Made by a program: the position numbers and the translations under genes. 51,745 nucleotides of DNA, taken from contig RDZY01000024.1 in NCBI GenBank assembly GCA_004294135.1, positions 1-51,745 of the forward strand. Direction: 5' to 3'. The notes under the pieces are model-generated. The model had not been told where the DNA came from. It did not search any database and worked only from the letters and a program-made list of their open reading frames with translations. This document shows positions 17,247 to 26,636 of the stretch, piece after piece (the first letter of the stretch is position 1; every line of letters begins with the position of its first letter). This DNA is from Sphingobacteriia bacterium (GTDB taxonomy: Bacteria; Bacteroidota; Bacteroidia; Chitinophagales; Chitinophagaceae).

Positions 17247-18056
17247 TTAAATTTGCTCATGCATCATCCGATCTTCATCGCTTAGTCCTTCATCTGCAAT
17301 ATCAGCATCGCGGTTTTCATTCCATTCCACAATAAAATTATTCATACCCTGCCCCACCAATAACTTCATGAATTTTTGTTGTGAGAGCTCTAATATTGAT
17401 AGGAATAAGAAAATTGCATGAATGCGATCTTCACAGTTCTCAAACACTTTTTCAAACGCTACTGTTTTTTCGCGACCTACAAAATCAAGCATATAATCCC
17501 TACAGCCCTCCATGGTATAATTATACCTAACCACCGTATGCACTGGTTTATTTTGCCGGTCATGTACCCGTTGCATTACCTTCTCAAAAGCTTTCATCAG
17601 CTTAAATAAAGTAATATTCTGTATCTCCGTGCCTTCAGAAGCGTCTTCCCCAATAGAAGCTATTTCTCTTTGTAAATTACCTCGCTTTACCATCAACATA
17701 CGCAAGGTTTCCATCTCTGCCATCTTAACGGCGGCCTCTTTAAAACGCTTATACTCGAGAATTTTATCGATCAATTCTTGACGGGGATCTATTTCATTTC
17801 CAGAAGCATCTATTTCTTTTCTAGGTAGTAATAAGCGTGCTTTAATACGCATTAATGTAGAAACAAATAAGATGAACTCACTGCTGAGTTCTATATTTAG
17901 TTTTTCGGAACCATGAATAAAATCGAGAAAATCATTGATGATTTTTGTAATGGGGATATTATAAATATCTAGTTCATCTCTTTCAATGAAAAAAAGCAGC
18001 AGATCGAAGGGTCCTTCGAACTGGTCTAGTTTAATCTGATAATTTACAGTACTCAA
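17247..18056 (-). CDS. scpA: Segregation and condensation protein A
   Basis: This 269-residue kleisin subunit bridges SMC heads together with ScpB during chromosome condensation. The N-terminal signature YQIKLDQFEGPFDLLLFFIERDELDIYNIPI and the following FLDFI and LRIKARLLLP segments are diagnostic. The C-terminal winged-helix part (about 205-255) is also present. The start is a TTG at 18056. No upstream in-frame ATG exists before a stop, and the homology begins right after it. scpB is not in the window. A hairpin region separates it from mscL upstream. Confidence 0.95.
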   Translation of the reverse strand: MSTVNYQIKLDQFEGPFDLLLFFIERDELDIYNIPITKIINDFLDFIHGSEKLNIELSSEFILFVSTLMRIKARLLLPRKEIDASGNEIDPRQELIDKILEYKRFKEAAVKMAEMETLRMLMVKRGNLQREIASIGEDASEGTEIQNITLFKLMKAFEKVMQRVHDRQNKPVHTVVRYNYTMEGCRDYMLDFVGREKTVAFEKVFENCEDRIHAIFLFLSILELSQQKFMKLLVGQGMNNFIVEWNENRDADIADEGLSDEDRMMHEQI

Positions 18057-18090
18057 GCAGTTATTTTTACAAAGAAAGGGATTTTAGTTG

Positions 18091-18138
18091 ATGGATCATT
18101 GCTCACAGCAATTCAGTTTGCCACAAGCAATGATCCAT
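18091..18138. promoter_or_regulatory. Hairpin with alternative pairing between mscL and scpA
   Basis: ATGGATCATTGCT (18091-18103) pairs perfectly with AGCAATGATCCAT (18126-18138). The inner part, ATTGCT, can instead pair with a nearer AGCAAT at 18107-18112. No U-run follows the hairpin on either strand, so a classic terminator is unlikely. It could act as an mRNA processing or attenuation element, or bind a protein as DNA. Confidence 0.4.
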
Positions 18139-18142
18139 ACCT

Positions 18143-18571
18143 CTATTTTTTTAAAGCATCCCTGATCTCTATTAAAAGTGCATCGGTTGAGGAAGGCCCT
18201 GCTGGAGGTACTGCTGCTTCTGCTTTCTTTGTTTTATTAATGGCTTTAATGGCTAAAAAAACCACAAAAGCAACAATAGTAAAATCTATTACATTGGTGA
18301 TAAATACTCCATATTTTACAGACACTTCTGTTATTTCGGGCGCAGTTACCCCACCAGATGCATCTTTAACAGCGGCTACTGCTTGCTTCAGTACCCATTT
18401 TTTATCATTAAAATCAACACCGCCTGTTAACATGCCAATCAATGGCATCACCATACCATCTACAAAAGAGGATACGATTTTACCAAAAGAAGCACCTATA
18501 ATAAAGGCTACAGCAGTATCTACCAAGTTGCCTTTTATGGCAAATTCTTTGAATTCTTTAATCATTCCCAT
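18143..18571 (-). CDS. mscL: Large-conductance mechanosensitive channel
   Basis: This 142-residue protein opens under membrane tension to release solutes during osmotic downshock. It shows the MscL pattern: amphipathic N-terminal helix IKEFKEFAIKGN, first membrane helix with VDTAVAFIIGASFGKIVSSFVDGMVMPLIG, a periplasmic loop, the second helix YGVFITNVIDFTIVAFVVFLAI, and a charged C-terminal bundle helix (ALLIEIRDAL). Its length is normal. It is transcribed with ppk2 upstream (33-bp gap). Confidence 0.97.
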   Translation of the reverse strand: MGMIKEFKEFAIKGNLVDTAVAFIIGASFGKIVSSFVDGMVMPLIGMLTGGVDFNDKKWVLKQAVAAVKDASGGVTAPEITEVSVKYGVFITNVIDFTIVAFVVFLAIKAINKTKKAEAAVPPAGPSSTDALLIEIRDALKK

Positions 18572-18604
18572 TGTTTGATTTTTTATATGGTTTAAAATTA
18601 TTCA

Positions 18605-19351
18605 TTATTTTTTTAATCCGGGATAGCGCATATTCAAACTTTTCAACAAATCATACATGGCTTTTGCAACCAAATATTCCTTGTACCAGTTTTGATCAGC
18701 CGGTATTACTGCCCATTCCACTTTATTACAGCGATTAAAACAGTCGTTATATGCTTTTTCATATAAAGGCCACAACTTGGCTTCTTCAAAATCTTTTTCA
18801 TTGTACTTCCATTTTTTGGCTGGATCGGTTAATCGCTCTTTGAGTCGCAATTGCTGCTCTTCAGGAGAAATGTGAAGATAAAATTTAAGTATATGGGTAT
18901 TGTTGTGCTTTACCAATAATGACTCAAAATCATTAATAGCATCCATTCGCTCATTGGCCAATTTATCATTGCACCATTTGTGTACCCTTGTAATAAGTAT
19001 ATCCTCATAATGAGAGCGATTGAACACTTGAATCATCCCCTTTGCAGGTGCGTGTTGGTGTATTCTCCAAAGAAAATCGTGCGACAACTCCTGTGCAGTT
19101 GGTGCTTTAAAGGACTGAACTTGTACGCCCTGAGGATTGAGCGCACCAAATACATCTCTTATAAGTCCATCCTTTCCACTGGCATCCATTCCTTGAATCA
19201 CAATCAGTATGGAATGCTTGGATTCAGCATACAATAAATTTTGCAATTCACTCAGCTCCAACAACAATTTGGCAGTCTTTACTTTTGTCTTTTCCTTATT
19301 CCATTCTTTTGGGGCTCGGGTACTTATTTTAGCCAAATGAATAGCAGCCAT
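18605..19351 (-). CDS. ppk2: Polyphosphate kinase 2 family protein
   Basis: This 248-residue cytoplasmic enzyme uses polyphosphate to phosphorylate nucleotides. It has the PPK2 Walker A GMDASGKDG (54-62), the lid motif FNRSHYED (110-117) and the helical segment KERLTDPAKKWKYNEKD. The single-domain length suits class I-III PPK2 enzymes. Which nucleotide it prefers (AMP, ADP, GDP) cannot be told from what I see. It is probably co-transcribed with mscL downstream. Confidence 0.92.
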   Translation of the reverse strand: MAAIHLAKISTRAPKEWNKEKTKVKTAKLLLELSELQNLLYAESKHSILIVIQGMDASGKDGLIRDVFGALNPQGVQVQSFKAPTAQELSHDFLWRIHQHAPAKGMIQVFNRSHYEDILITRVHKWCNDKLANERMDAINDFESLLVKHNNTHILKFYLHISPEEQQLRLKERLTDPAKKWKYNEKDFEEAKLWPLYEKAYNDCFNRCNKVEWAVIPADQNWYKEYLVAKAMYDLLKSLNMRYPGLKK

Positions 19352-19418
19352 ACAATCGATTTTCCTAAAAGTATTTATTTAGAACGGTAAATACAACATC
19401 TTTGACTAAATATTTTTT

Positions 19419-20285
19419 GTGACCAAACAATTTTTGAATTGGGGACTCTTCGCTCTACTATGCCTTATTTGGGGTAGCTCTTTTATTCTGATGAAGGAAG
19501 GCATGAAGGTGTTAACGCCTTATCAAGTAGCATCATTGCGCATCATCAGTGCTGGCTTGGTTTTAATTCCTTTTGCCGCAAAAGCTTTTCGCAATATCCC
19601 TTCTAATAAAAGGGGCATGGTTGTACTCTCGGGTTTACTGGGCAGCTTTTTTCCCGCTTATCTTTTCTGTATTGCAGAGACAAAAATTGACAGTTCACTT
19701 GCTGGTATTTTAAATGCACTTACGCCTTTATTTGTGATTTTAACGGGTATTTCTTTTTTCAAACTACAAATAAAAACCGCTCAAATAATAGGTATTGTTA
19801 TTGGGTTTATAGGATTATGCCTTTTAGTAGCTGCTGGTGGCAATATCAGTCTAGCCTATTTTTCTTATGCGTTGTTGGTATTGTTGGCTACCTTATTATA
19901 TGGTATAAACGTAAATATGGTCGCAAAATACATGCAAGGAGTTGGATCACTCGAAATGGCTTCTCTGGCCTTTGTATCCCTACTACCACTTTGTTTGGGA
20001 ATACTTTATTTTACGGGTTATTTTTCGCTGCCTTTACTACAAAAATCCTATTTTATTTCAACAAGTGCATCGGCAATACTTGGAATATTTGGCACCGCCA
20101 TTGCCTCCGTACTTTTTTACATGTTGGTAAAAAGAGCAGGCGCATTATTTGCCAGTATGGTTACCTATGGAATACCATTTGTTGCAATTGGCTGGGGTAT
20201 TTGGGATGGGGAACTGGTAAATGCAATACAAGTATTTTGTCTAGCTATTATTTTATTAGGCGTATACTTAGCCAATAAAAAATAA
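19419..20285 (+). CDS. EamA-family (DMT superfamily) transporter
   Basis: This 288-residue membrane protein has ten predicted helices formed by two EamA repeats. The first begins LLCLIWGSSFILMKEGMKVLTPYQVASLRI. The second starts near residue 146 and contains LLATLLYGINVNMVAKYM. Such proteins export amino acids or other metabolites; the substrate here is unknown. The start is GTG at 19419. It converges with frr, with one base between the two stop codons and no visible terminator. Confidence 0.92.
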   Translation: MTKQFLNWGLFALLCLIWGSSFILMKEGMKVLTPYQVASLRIISAGLVLIPFAAKAFRNIPSNKRGMVVLSGLLGSFFPAYLFCIAETKIDSSLAGILNALTPLFVILTGISFFKLQIKTAQIIGIVIGFIGLCLLVAAGGNISLAYFSYALLVLLATLLYGINVNMVAKYMQGVGSLEMASLAFVSLLPLCLGILYFTGYFSLPLLQKSYFISTSASAILGIFGTAIASVLFYMLVKRAGALFASMVTYGIPFVAIGWGIWDGELVNAIQVFCLAIILLGVYLANKK

Positions 20286-20286
20286 T

Positions 20287-20850
20287 TTAAACAGACATCA
20301 TTTCTTTTTCTTTAGCAGCCAAGTGTTTGTCTACCAATAAAATATGTTTATCGGTTAGTTCCTGAATACTTTTCTCTGCGTCTTTGGCTTGATCCTCACT
20401 TAATCCATCTTTCTGTAATTTCTTTACCTGCTCAATGGCATCTCTTCTAATATTCCGAATAGATACTTTGGCAGTCTCACCTTCGGCACTGGCCTTTTTA
20501 AACAATTCTTTTCTTCGCTCTTCGGTAAGAGGTGGCATATAAAGCCTGATCTGATTGCCATCATTTTGAGGAGTGATCCCAATATTAGCAGCCATGATGG
20601 ATTTTTCTATTGGTGCAAGCATATTTTTCTCCCAAGGCTGTACACTGATGGTACGCGCATCCAGCACCGTAATATTAGCAACTTGACTAATAGGTGTTGG
20701 CGCTCCATAATAAGCAACGCTGATGCCTTCCAGCATAGCTGGATTGGCTTTACCTGCTCTAATTCTTACCAGTTCTACTTCAAGATGAGTAATGCCTTTC
20801 TGCATATTATCCACAGCATCTTCTACTATCATTTCTAATTCTTCCGACAT
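20287..20850 (-). CDS. frr: Ribosome recycling factor
   Basis: This 187-residue protein separates ribosomal subunits after termination together with EF-G. The RRF signature is clear: VRAGKANPAMLEGISVAYYGAPTPISQVA with RIRAGKA, then VQPWEKNMLAPIEKSIMAANIGITPQNDGNQIRLYMPPLTEERRKEL, and a long C-terminal helix (VRNIRRDAIEQVKKL-like). Its length is normal. pyrH, the usual neighbour, is not adjacent. Confidence 0.98.
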   Translation of the reverse strand: MSEELEMIVEDAVDNMQKGITHLEVELVRIRAGKANPAMLEGISVAYYGAPTPISQVANITVLDARTISVQPWEKNMLAPIEKSIMAANIGITPQNDGNQIRLYMPPLTEERRKELFKKASAEGETAKVSIRNIRRDAIEQVKKLQKDGLSEDQAKDAEKSIQELTDKHILLVDKHLAAKEKEMMSV

Positions 20851-20870
20851 ATACTTATTTTAAACAGCAG

Positions 20871-20878
20871 CAAATCTA
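20871..20878 (-). promoter_or_regulatory. -7 promoter element (TAGATTTG) of frr
   Basis: The minus-strand TAGATTTG matches TAnnTTTG and lies 20 bp before the frr start codon. The same octamer occurs before the lytS-type kinase and araC genes in this window. Confidence 0.5.
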
Positions 20879-20932
20879 ACAAATCCTTTGAACAATTCCC
20901 TTGAAACAAAAGGCGAGATTATTAGGTTATCG

Positions 20933-22093
20933 TTATTCCTTATCTATATTAAGTGCATCACCATTACCAAATACACCTAGGTTGCGATAAGCGGCTTTTA
21001 TTCCAGCCCCAGATTCATCCAACTTATTACCTTTAATTACTTTTAATTTTTTAGACTTTCTTGGTTTACCATATTGTAAAAATCCCACCACTCCAAAAAA
21101 TCCAACCAACTGTAATAGAATTACTTTGGTAGTACCAATGGGTAATAAGAAATAAGTAATAAAGATTATTAATATGGCAAATGCGGATAGAATTACAGTA
21201 ATACTCATATGCGATAATCCCCTATCTAATAATAAATGGTGTAAATGATTTCTATCGGGTGAAAATGGAGATCGTCCATGTAAAATACGAATAGCAAAAA
21301 CCCTAAGTGTATCTAAAAGTGGCAACAGCAATACCCCAAAACCCATTGCGGGCGATGCCAACACTGGAAGTATTTTGGTATTTTCTGCCATATTAATAAA
21401 GTGAATTACCAATATGGCATTCACAACCCCTATTAACATGGCACCAGTATCCCCCATAAAAATGCGAGCAGGTGTATAATTATAAATAAGAAATGCACCC
21501 AATGATGCTGCAAAAGTAAATCCAATCAATGCATAGTAATACTCACCACTCATTAACCCGAAAAAAGCAAAAAAGGAAGAGGTAACAATACCCATACTCC
21601 CAGCCAAACCATCTACTCCGTCAATTAAATTAAATGCATTAATTACTACAATGATGGTGAAAAAAGAGAGGCAACAGCCCATGGTATAATCAATCATACC
21701 AATCCCTAAAAATCCATGCATGCTGGTAATTACCAAGTTTGCTTTGAAAATTAAAATAATTGCGACAGCCAACTGCCCCAAAAATTTTTTGAAAGGTGTA
21801 AGAATCAGAATATCATCTTTTATACCAAAAAAGAAAATGACCATACAAGCAGTCAAGTAATACTGAAAAGTGGCCGCAGCTTCTGCATTCGTTAGATCAG
21901 CCATCAATAATAATCCCACCATAAAACCCGCAAAAATACCCAGTCCACCCAATGATGGTATAGGATCTTCATGTATCTTTCGCTCAGATGGAATATCAAA
22001 TAGTTTCTTCATATTCGATACTTGAATAATCACGGGTATTGCATAGAAAGTGATCACAAAAGCGAATATAGATCCCAACAAAATATTTTCCAT
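20933..22093 (-). CDS. WecA/MraY-like polyprenyl-phosphate N-acetylhexosamine-1-phosphate transferase
   Basis: This 386-residue integral membrane enzyme has about ten or eleven helices. It transfers a sugar-1-phosphate from a UDP-sugar to undecaprenyl phosphate, starting a cell-surface polysaccharide. Key motifs are SLGGLGIF (47-54), catalytic DD at 93-94 (IKDDILILTP), NLIDGVDGLAGS (155-166), MGDTG (213-217) and RNHLHHLLLDRG (about 281-292). The HLHH box favours the WecA/TagO branch over MraY. A soluble tail of about 40 residues follows the last helix. No polysaccharide cluster surrounds it. Confidence 0.93.
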   Translation of the reverse strand: MENILLGSIFAFVITFYAIPVIIQVSNMKKLFDIPSERKIHEDPIPSLGGLGIFAGFMVGLLLMADLTNAEAAATFQYYLTACMVIFFFGIKDDILILTPFKKFLGQLAVAIILIFKANLVITSMHGFLGIGMIDYTMGCCLSFFTIIVVINAFNLIDGVDGLAGSMGIVTSSFFAFFGLMSGEYYYALIGFTFAASLGAFLIYNYTPARIFMGDTGAMLIGVVNAILVIHFINMAENTKILPVLASPAMGFGVLLLPLLDTLRVFAIRILHGRSPFSPDRNHLHHLLLDRGLSHMSITVILSAFAILIIFITYFLLPIGTTKVILLQLVGFFGVVGFLQYGKPRKSKKLKVIKGNKLDESGAGIKAAYRNLGVFGNGDALNIDKE

Positions 22094-22260
22094 ATAGGTT
22101 TAGATAGGTTGACTTTAACTAGGTAGTCCGCAAAATAGCGCTAGTTTTTTACAACAAACGAAAATAATGATCATTTCATTGTTAATAACTACCAACAATA
22201 CGGTATTTTGTACCTGTTTATGATTCAAATGCTTTTATCTTCGCTGCCTAATACAATTAT

Positions 22261-23103
22261 ATGTCCAGTATAGCAGAATTAAAGCAAGTATCTTCCCAAA
22301 TTAGAAGGGATATCGTTAGAATGGTTCACGGAGTGCAAAGCGGTCATCCAGGTGGATCACTTGGCTGCGCAGACTATTTAACTGCACTCTACTTTCACAG
22401 TATGAAACATGATCGTAATTTTAGTATGGATGGTAAGCAAGAAGACCTATTCTTTCTCTCTAATGGTCATATTTCACCCGTTTTCTATTCCGTTTTAGCG
22501 CGCTCTGGTTATTTTAACGTAAAAGAGTTGGCCAGTTTTAGAAAACTAAATACCAGATTACAAGGCCACCCTACCACCCATGAACACCTACCTGGCGTAA
22601 GAATTGCCAGTGGTTCACTAGGTCAGGGAATGAGTGTAGCCATTGGCGCAGCACTTACTAAAAGGCTAAACAATGATCCACATTTGGTTTTCTCATTGCA
22701 TGGTGATGGTGAATTGCAAGAGGGACAAAATTGGGAAGCTATTCTATTTGCAGCGCATAATAAAGTAGATACTTTAATTGCTACGATTGATGTAAATGGC
22801 CAACAAATTGATGGCTCTACTAAAAAAGTGCAAAACTTAGACAGCCTTCGTAAAAAGTTTGAAGCATTCAATTGGACCGTTCTAGATATGAATGGAAATG
22901 ATATGGATGATGTGGTAGCTGTGTTAGACAAAGCCAAATCAATGACTGGTCAAGGTAGTCCCATCTGCATTCTAATGAAAACAGAAATGGGTAAGGGCGT
23001 TGATTTTATGGAAGGCAGTCACGAATGGCACGGTATTGCTCCAAATGATGAACAACTGGCAAAGGCATTGGCTCAATTACCAGAAACTTTGGGTGATTAT
23101 TAG
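22261..23103 (+). CDS. Transketolase, N-terminal (thiamine-diphosphate binding) subunit
   Basis: This 280-residue protein matches only the N-terminal half of transketolase: SGHPGGSLGCADYLTALYF, QGHPTTHEHLPGVRIASGSLGQGMSVAIGAAL and the ThDP motif GDGELQEGQNWEA (148-160) with DVNG at 177-180. The pyrimidine-binding and C-terminal domains would come from a second gene. Split transketolases are common in Bacteroidota, but the partner is not adjacent: the next gene is on the other strand. A TATCTTCGC sequence about 20 bp before the ATG may be a variant -7 element. Confidence 0.93.
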   Translation: MSSIAELKQVSSQIRRDIVRMVHGVQSGHPGGSLGCADYLTALYFHSMKHDRNFSMDGKQEDLFFLSNGHISPVFYSVLARSGYFNVKELASFRKLNTRLQGHPTTHEHLPGVRIASGSLGQGMSVAIGAALTKRLNNDPHLVFSLHGDGELQEGQNWEAILFAAHNKVDTLIATIDVNGQQIDGSTKKVQNLDSLRKKFEAFNWTVLDMNGNDMDDVVAVLDKAKSMTGQGSPICILMKTEMGKGVDFMEGSHEWHGIAPNDEQLAKALAQLPETLGDY

Positions 23104-23118
23104 TAGTTACAATTGCCG

Positions 23119-24324
23119 CTATCTTAATGCATAAAGCTGTACGCTTGCTTTTCTTGCTGTAAACCATGCGGCGGTAACTGCTATTGTAGTAACGGTTACA
23201 AGTACCAATAAGTAATCTGTTGCATAACTCTTTACGGGGTAGTGGTCTATGATAAAAGTTGAACCGCCCAGCTTTAAAAGGTGAAAATAATCCTGTAATA
23301 AACAGATTGTTCCCCCTAACGCAAAGCCTATTCCAGTTCCAATTCCGGCCAATAGCAATCCCTCTAGCAAGAATATGGCGCTTATTCTTTGCTCATCAGC
23401 GCCCATTGCTTTAAGCACTGCAATATCTTTTTGTTTCTCCAGTACCAACATGGTTAATGCACCCACCATATTGAATGCGGCCACTACCAATATAAGGGAT
23501 AGAATTGCATAGATTACCCATTTTTCCGTCTGCATTACAGCATATAAAGAAGGGTTTTGTTCATACCGTGTAAGGACTTTCACCGATGGCCCTAAAATTT
23601 TTTGTAGCGTTTTTTGTACTATTTGCTCCGCTTTTAAATCTGTTCTAAATTCTATGGCACTGAATTCATCGGCTTTTAGATTCAGCATATATTTTAAAAA
23701 AGGGAGATTGGTAAAAATATATTTATTGTCGAACTCTTGCTGAATCACAAAAGTGCCGCTGGGTAATACGTTGAAGGCATTGAGCCCCTCCGTTGAATTA
23801 AAAGCCGCATTTTTATTAGGGAAATACAAGGTAAGTGGCTCTAAAACCCTGAGTATATTAGCCCCTACAGCATTTTCAATACCAGCACCCATAACAACCG
23901 AAGGGTACTCTACGTTGCCCAAGTCAAAACTTCCACGCCGAATATATTGCTCAATATGGTTTACCGAATTATAATGATCGCCTACCCCTTTTACCGTTAC
24001 AATGGTTTGTGATGCACCTGTAAGCAATGCTTTTTCTTCTACAACAAAATCAAAAGCTTGAATATTTTTAATGGCTTTTATCTGTTGAATTTGATGCGTA
24101 TTAATATGGAGCGTTTTGCGCTTAGCAGGTACTACTTTTACAGATGCGTAAAAATCGCCGTACAAGCTCTTCACCAATTCCTCAAAACCATTGAATACAC
24201 TCAGTATTATTATCAGTGATGCCGTGCCAACCGCAATGGCTGTAACGGATATCCACGCAATAATATTAATGGCATTGGTGGTTTTTTTAGAACGAAAATA
24301 GCGCCAAGCAAAAAGTAAATTCAC
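23119..24324 (-). CDS. FtsX/LolC-E family ABC transporter permease
   Basis: This 401-residue protein has the MacB/LolCE layout. One N-terminal helix (about 20-45, INIIAWISVTAIAVGTASLIIILSVFNGF) is followed by a large periplasmic domain (about 50-270). Three helices then lie near 275-300, 318-345 and 370-392, with the FtsX loop LEKQKDIAVLKAMGA. It probably takes part in lipoprotein release or cell-envelope transport with an ATPase encoded elsewhere. It follows rbfA on the same strand (47-bp gap). Confidence 0.88.
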   Translation of the reverse strand: MNLLFAWRYFRSKKTTNAINIIAWISVTAIAVGTASLIIILSVFNGFEELVKSLYGDFYASVKVVPAKRKTLHINTHQIQQIKAIKNIQAFDFVVEEKALLTGASQTIVTVKGVGDHYNSVNHIEQYIRRGSFDLGNVEYPSVVMGAGIENAVGANILRVLEPLTLYFPNKNAAFNSTEGLNAFNVLPSGTFVIQQEFDNKYIFTNLPFLKYMLNLKADEFSAIEFRTDLKAEQIVQKTLQKILGPSVKVLTRYEQNPSLYAVMQTEKWVIYAILSLILVVAAFNMVGALTMLVLEKQKDIAVLKAMGADEQRISAIFLLEGLLLAGIGTGIGFALGGTICLLQDYFHLLKLGGSTFIIDHYPVKSYATDYLLVLVTVTTIAVTAAWFTARKASVQLYALR

Positions 24325-24371
24325 TACTAATAATGCATTTTGAATGTTGAATATTGAATGGTTATCCCAGC

Positions 24372-24752
24372 TTATTCATTTGGTATTGTGTTGCTGCTAT
24401 CTTCCTCATTAATCTGTTTAAATACCTGCTCCATCTTAAAAACATAGTCGAGGGTATCATCATTATAGAAGTTAAGAATCGGAATTCTTCTAAGCTGGTG
24501 TTTCATTTTGTCGGCCAGCTCTTTCTTGATTTCCCAAGCTTTTGCTTCAATTTTTTTCATCGTAATAGCCGCATCTTTTACCTGAAACAAGCTTAGGTAA
24601 ACCCTTGCCTCCAGCAGATCTGGTGTGATTTTTACACTTGAAATAGATACCATGCCACCATCTATCATACCCAGATTAAGCCTTCTGAATATATCATTCA
24701 ATTGCTCTTGTAATGCACCTGCTACCTGCCGTTGACGTTTTCCTTCCTCCAT
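24372..24752 (-). CDS. rbfA: Ribosome-binding factor A
   Basis: This 126-residue cytoplasmic protein helps mature the 30S subunit and process the 16S 5' end. The N-terminus KRQRQVAGALQEQLNDIFRR and the KH-like segment ISSVKITPDLLEARVYLSLF are typical, followed by LRRIPILNFYNDDTLDYVFKMEQVFKQI, matching the family's usual P-L-F-x-D end. It is divergent from the MsbA-like gene. Confidence 0.93.
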   Translation of the reverse strand: MEEGKRQRQVAGALQEQLNDIFRRLNLGMIDGGMVSISSVKITPDLLEARVYLSLFQVKDAAITMKKIEAKAWEIKKELADKMKHQLRRIPILNFYNDDTLDYVFKMEQVFKQINEEDSSNTIPNE

Positions 24753-24815
24753 ATTAAAGCTGTTTATGGGTGTAAAATTAGTTACTTTGCTGTGTTTTCA
24801 TCATTTAATTCCTTT

Positions 24816-26636
24816 ATGAAGCGATTTGAGCGGATTTTATTTTACCTGAGCAACCAAAAAAGAAAGATTGTTCTATACGTAGTATTCAACCTATTATCAA
24901 TTCTTTTTTCCTTGGTTTCATTGGCCATGCTTGCCCCATTTATGCAACTGCTTTTTGGAAAAGAAAAGCTGGTGGAGACAAAACCTGAGTGGACTTACAG
25001 TGCAAATGCATTGTTGAGTTACTTAAAATATATCCTCAGTCAATTAATTCGCGACTATGGTGTAAATACTGCATTAGCGGCAATTGCACTGATTATTGTA
25101 CTAGCAATTTTCTTAAAAAATGGATTCACCTACCTTTCATATTGGGTTTTAGCTCCTATGCGCAATTACATCATGTCAAAACTTAGAAGCGACCTCTATT
25201 CAAAAATTTTGGCTTTACCAATAGGATATTTCACCGAACAAAAAAAAGGGGATATTATTAGTAGAATGAGTAATGATGTTAACGAGATTGAATGGAGTGT
25301 TATAGGAACACTTGAAGGATTAATTCGGGATCCTCTTACCATACTGATTATATTAACATGGCTTATAATTATCAGTCCCGTGCTTTCTTTGTTTCTGTTG
25401 GTTTTACTTCCTGCAACAGGTTTCTTAATTGGTAGATTAAGTAGGTCTTTAAAAAAACAGTCAACAGAATCACAGGAGGAATTGGGTGTATTAATGTCTA
25501 TTCTTGATGAAACCTTAACTGGATTAAGAATTATAAAAGCTTTCAATGCTGAAAAAATTCTAGCATCGAAATTTAGTGCTACTAACACAACACTCAATAC
25601 GCTTCGCAACAAAATGGCTTTTAGGCGTGACCTGGCCTCTCCTATGTCTGAATTTATGGGTGTGCTAGTTTTATCAACCATTTTATGGGTAGGAGGAAGG
25701 ATGGTATTGGGTCATAGCAATGGTTTAGAAGCAGATGGCTTTATTACTTATATTGTTTTTTTTACACAAATTATTTCTCCAGCTAAATCACTTTCTACTT
25801 CATTTTACAATGCCCAAAGAGGAAGTTCCGCAATTCAAAGAATTGAAGAAATCTTAAAAGCACCTGAATTGGTTGCGAATAAAACAGATGCGTTAATCAT
25901 TCCTAGTTTTAATAATGAAATTGAATTTAGAAATGTTTCTTTTGAATATGAAGGGGTTAGAATTTTAAAAGATATCAATTTGAAAATCGGGAAAGGTAAA
26001 ACTATTGCTCTTGTTGGTGCTTCAGGAGCAGGGAAAAGCACATTGGTAGACCTAATTCCTCGATTTCACGACGTGAGTGCTGGGGAGCTGCTAATTGATG
26101 GAATTGATATTCGGGAGTACTCTTTATTTTCAGTTAGAAAGCTCATGGGAATTGTTACACAAGAACCAATTTTATTCAACGAAACCATTGCCAACAATAT
26201 TACACTTGGAACAGAAAACACCTCAATTGAAGCTATTGAAAATGCAGCTACTGTTGCAAATGCACTGAATTTTATTCGCTGCAAAGACCAAGGTTTAGAT
26301 ACCAATATTGGCGATAGAGGAAATAAACTGAGTGGAGGTGAAAAGCAAAGAATAACTATCGCTAGAGCTGTTTTAAAAAACCCTCCAATTCTAATTTTAG
26401 ACGAAGCTACTTCTTCTTTAGACACAGAAAGTGAACGATTGGTACAAGATGCAATTTACAATATGATGAAAAACAGAACATCGATTGTTATTGCACACAG
26501 ATTATCAACCATCCGAAACGCAGATGAAATTATTGTATTAGAAAAGGGAGAAATTGCAGAAAGGGGGACGCACGAAAATCTAATCATGCTAAATGGCATT
26601 TATAAAAAACTGGTAGATATGCAAGAAGTAAAATGA
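24816..26636 (+). CDS. MsbA-like ABC exporter (fused membrane and ATPase domains)
   Basis: This 606-residue half-transporter has a six-helix membrane domain (about 18-335) and an ATPase with Walker A GASGAGKST (401-409), Q-loop Gln449, signature LSGGE (505-509), Walker B ILILDE (Glu530) and H-loop His561. It would work as a homodimer, exporting a lipid or other amphipathic compound. The frame is open back to 24732, but that extension (SFLHIKAVYGCKISYFAVF) is unlike the family. The ATG at 24816 gives MKRFERILFYLSNQKRK, a normal exporter N-terminus. Its stop abuts the stop of the convergent fkbM-type gene. Confidence 0.93.
   Translation: MKRFERILFYLSNQKRKIVLYVVFNLLSILFSLVSLAMLAPFMQLLFGKEKLVETKPEWTYSANALLSYLKYILSQLIRDYGVNTALAAIALIIVLAIFLKNGFTYLSYWVLAPMRNYIMSKLRSDLYSKILALPIGYFTEQKKGDIISRMSNDVNEIEWSVIGTLEGLIRDPLTILIILTWLIIISPVLSLFLLVLLPATGFLIGRLSRSLKKQSTESQEELGVLMSILDETLTGLRIIKAFNAEKILASKFSATNTTLNTLRNKMAFRRDLASPMSEFMGVLVLSTILWVGGRMVLGHSNGLEADGFITYIVFFTQIISPAKSLSTSFYNAQRGSSAIQRIEEILKAPELVANKTDALIIPSFNNEIEFRNVSFEYEGVRILKDINLKIGKGKTIALVGASGAGKSTLVDLIPRFHDVSAGELLIDGIDIREYSLFSVRKLMGIVTQEPILFNETIANNITLGTENTSIEAIENAATVANALNFIRCKDQGLDTNIGDRGNKLSGGEKQRITIARAVLKNPPILILDEATSSLDTESERLVQDAIYNMMKNRTSIVIAHRLSTIRNADEIIVLEKGEIAERGTHENLIMLNGIYKKLVDMQEVK

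Noticed and set aside
18099..18578. 159-codon plus-strand frame
   Set aside because: It lies opposite mscL, whose protein is unmistakable, and shows no family features.
24732..24815. 28-residue N-terminal extension of the MsbA-like exporter
   Set aside because: It overlaps the rbfA start on the other strand and does not look like an exporter N-terminus; the ATG at 24816 does.
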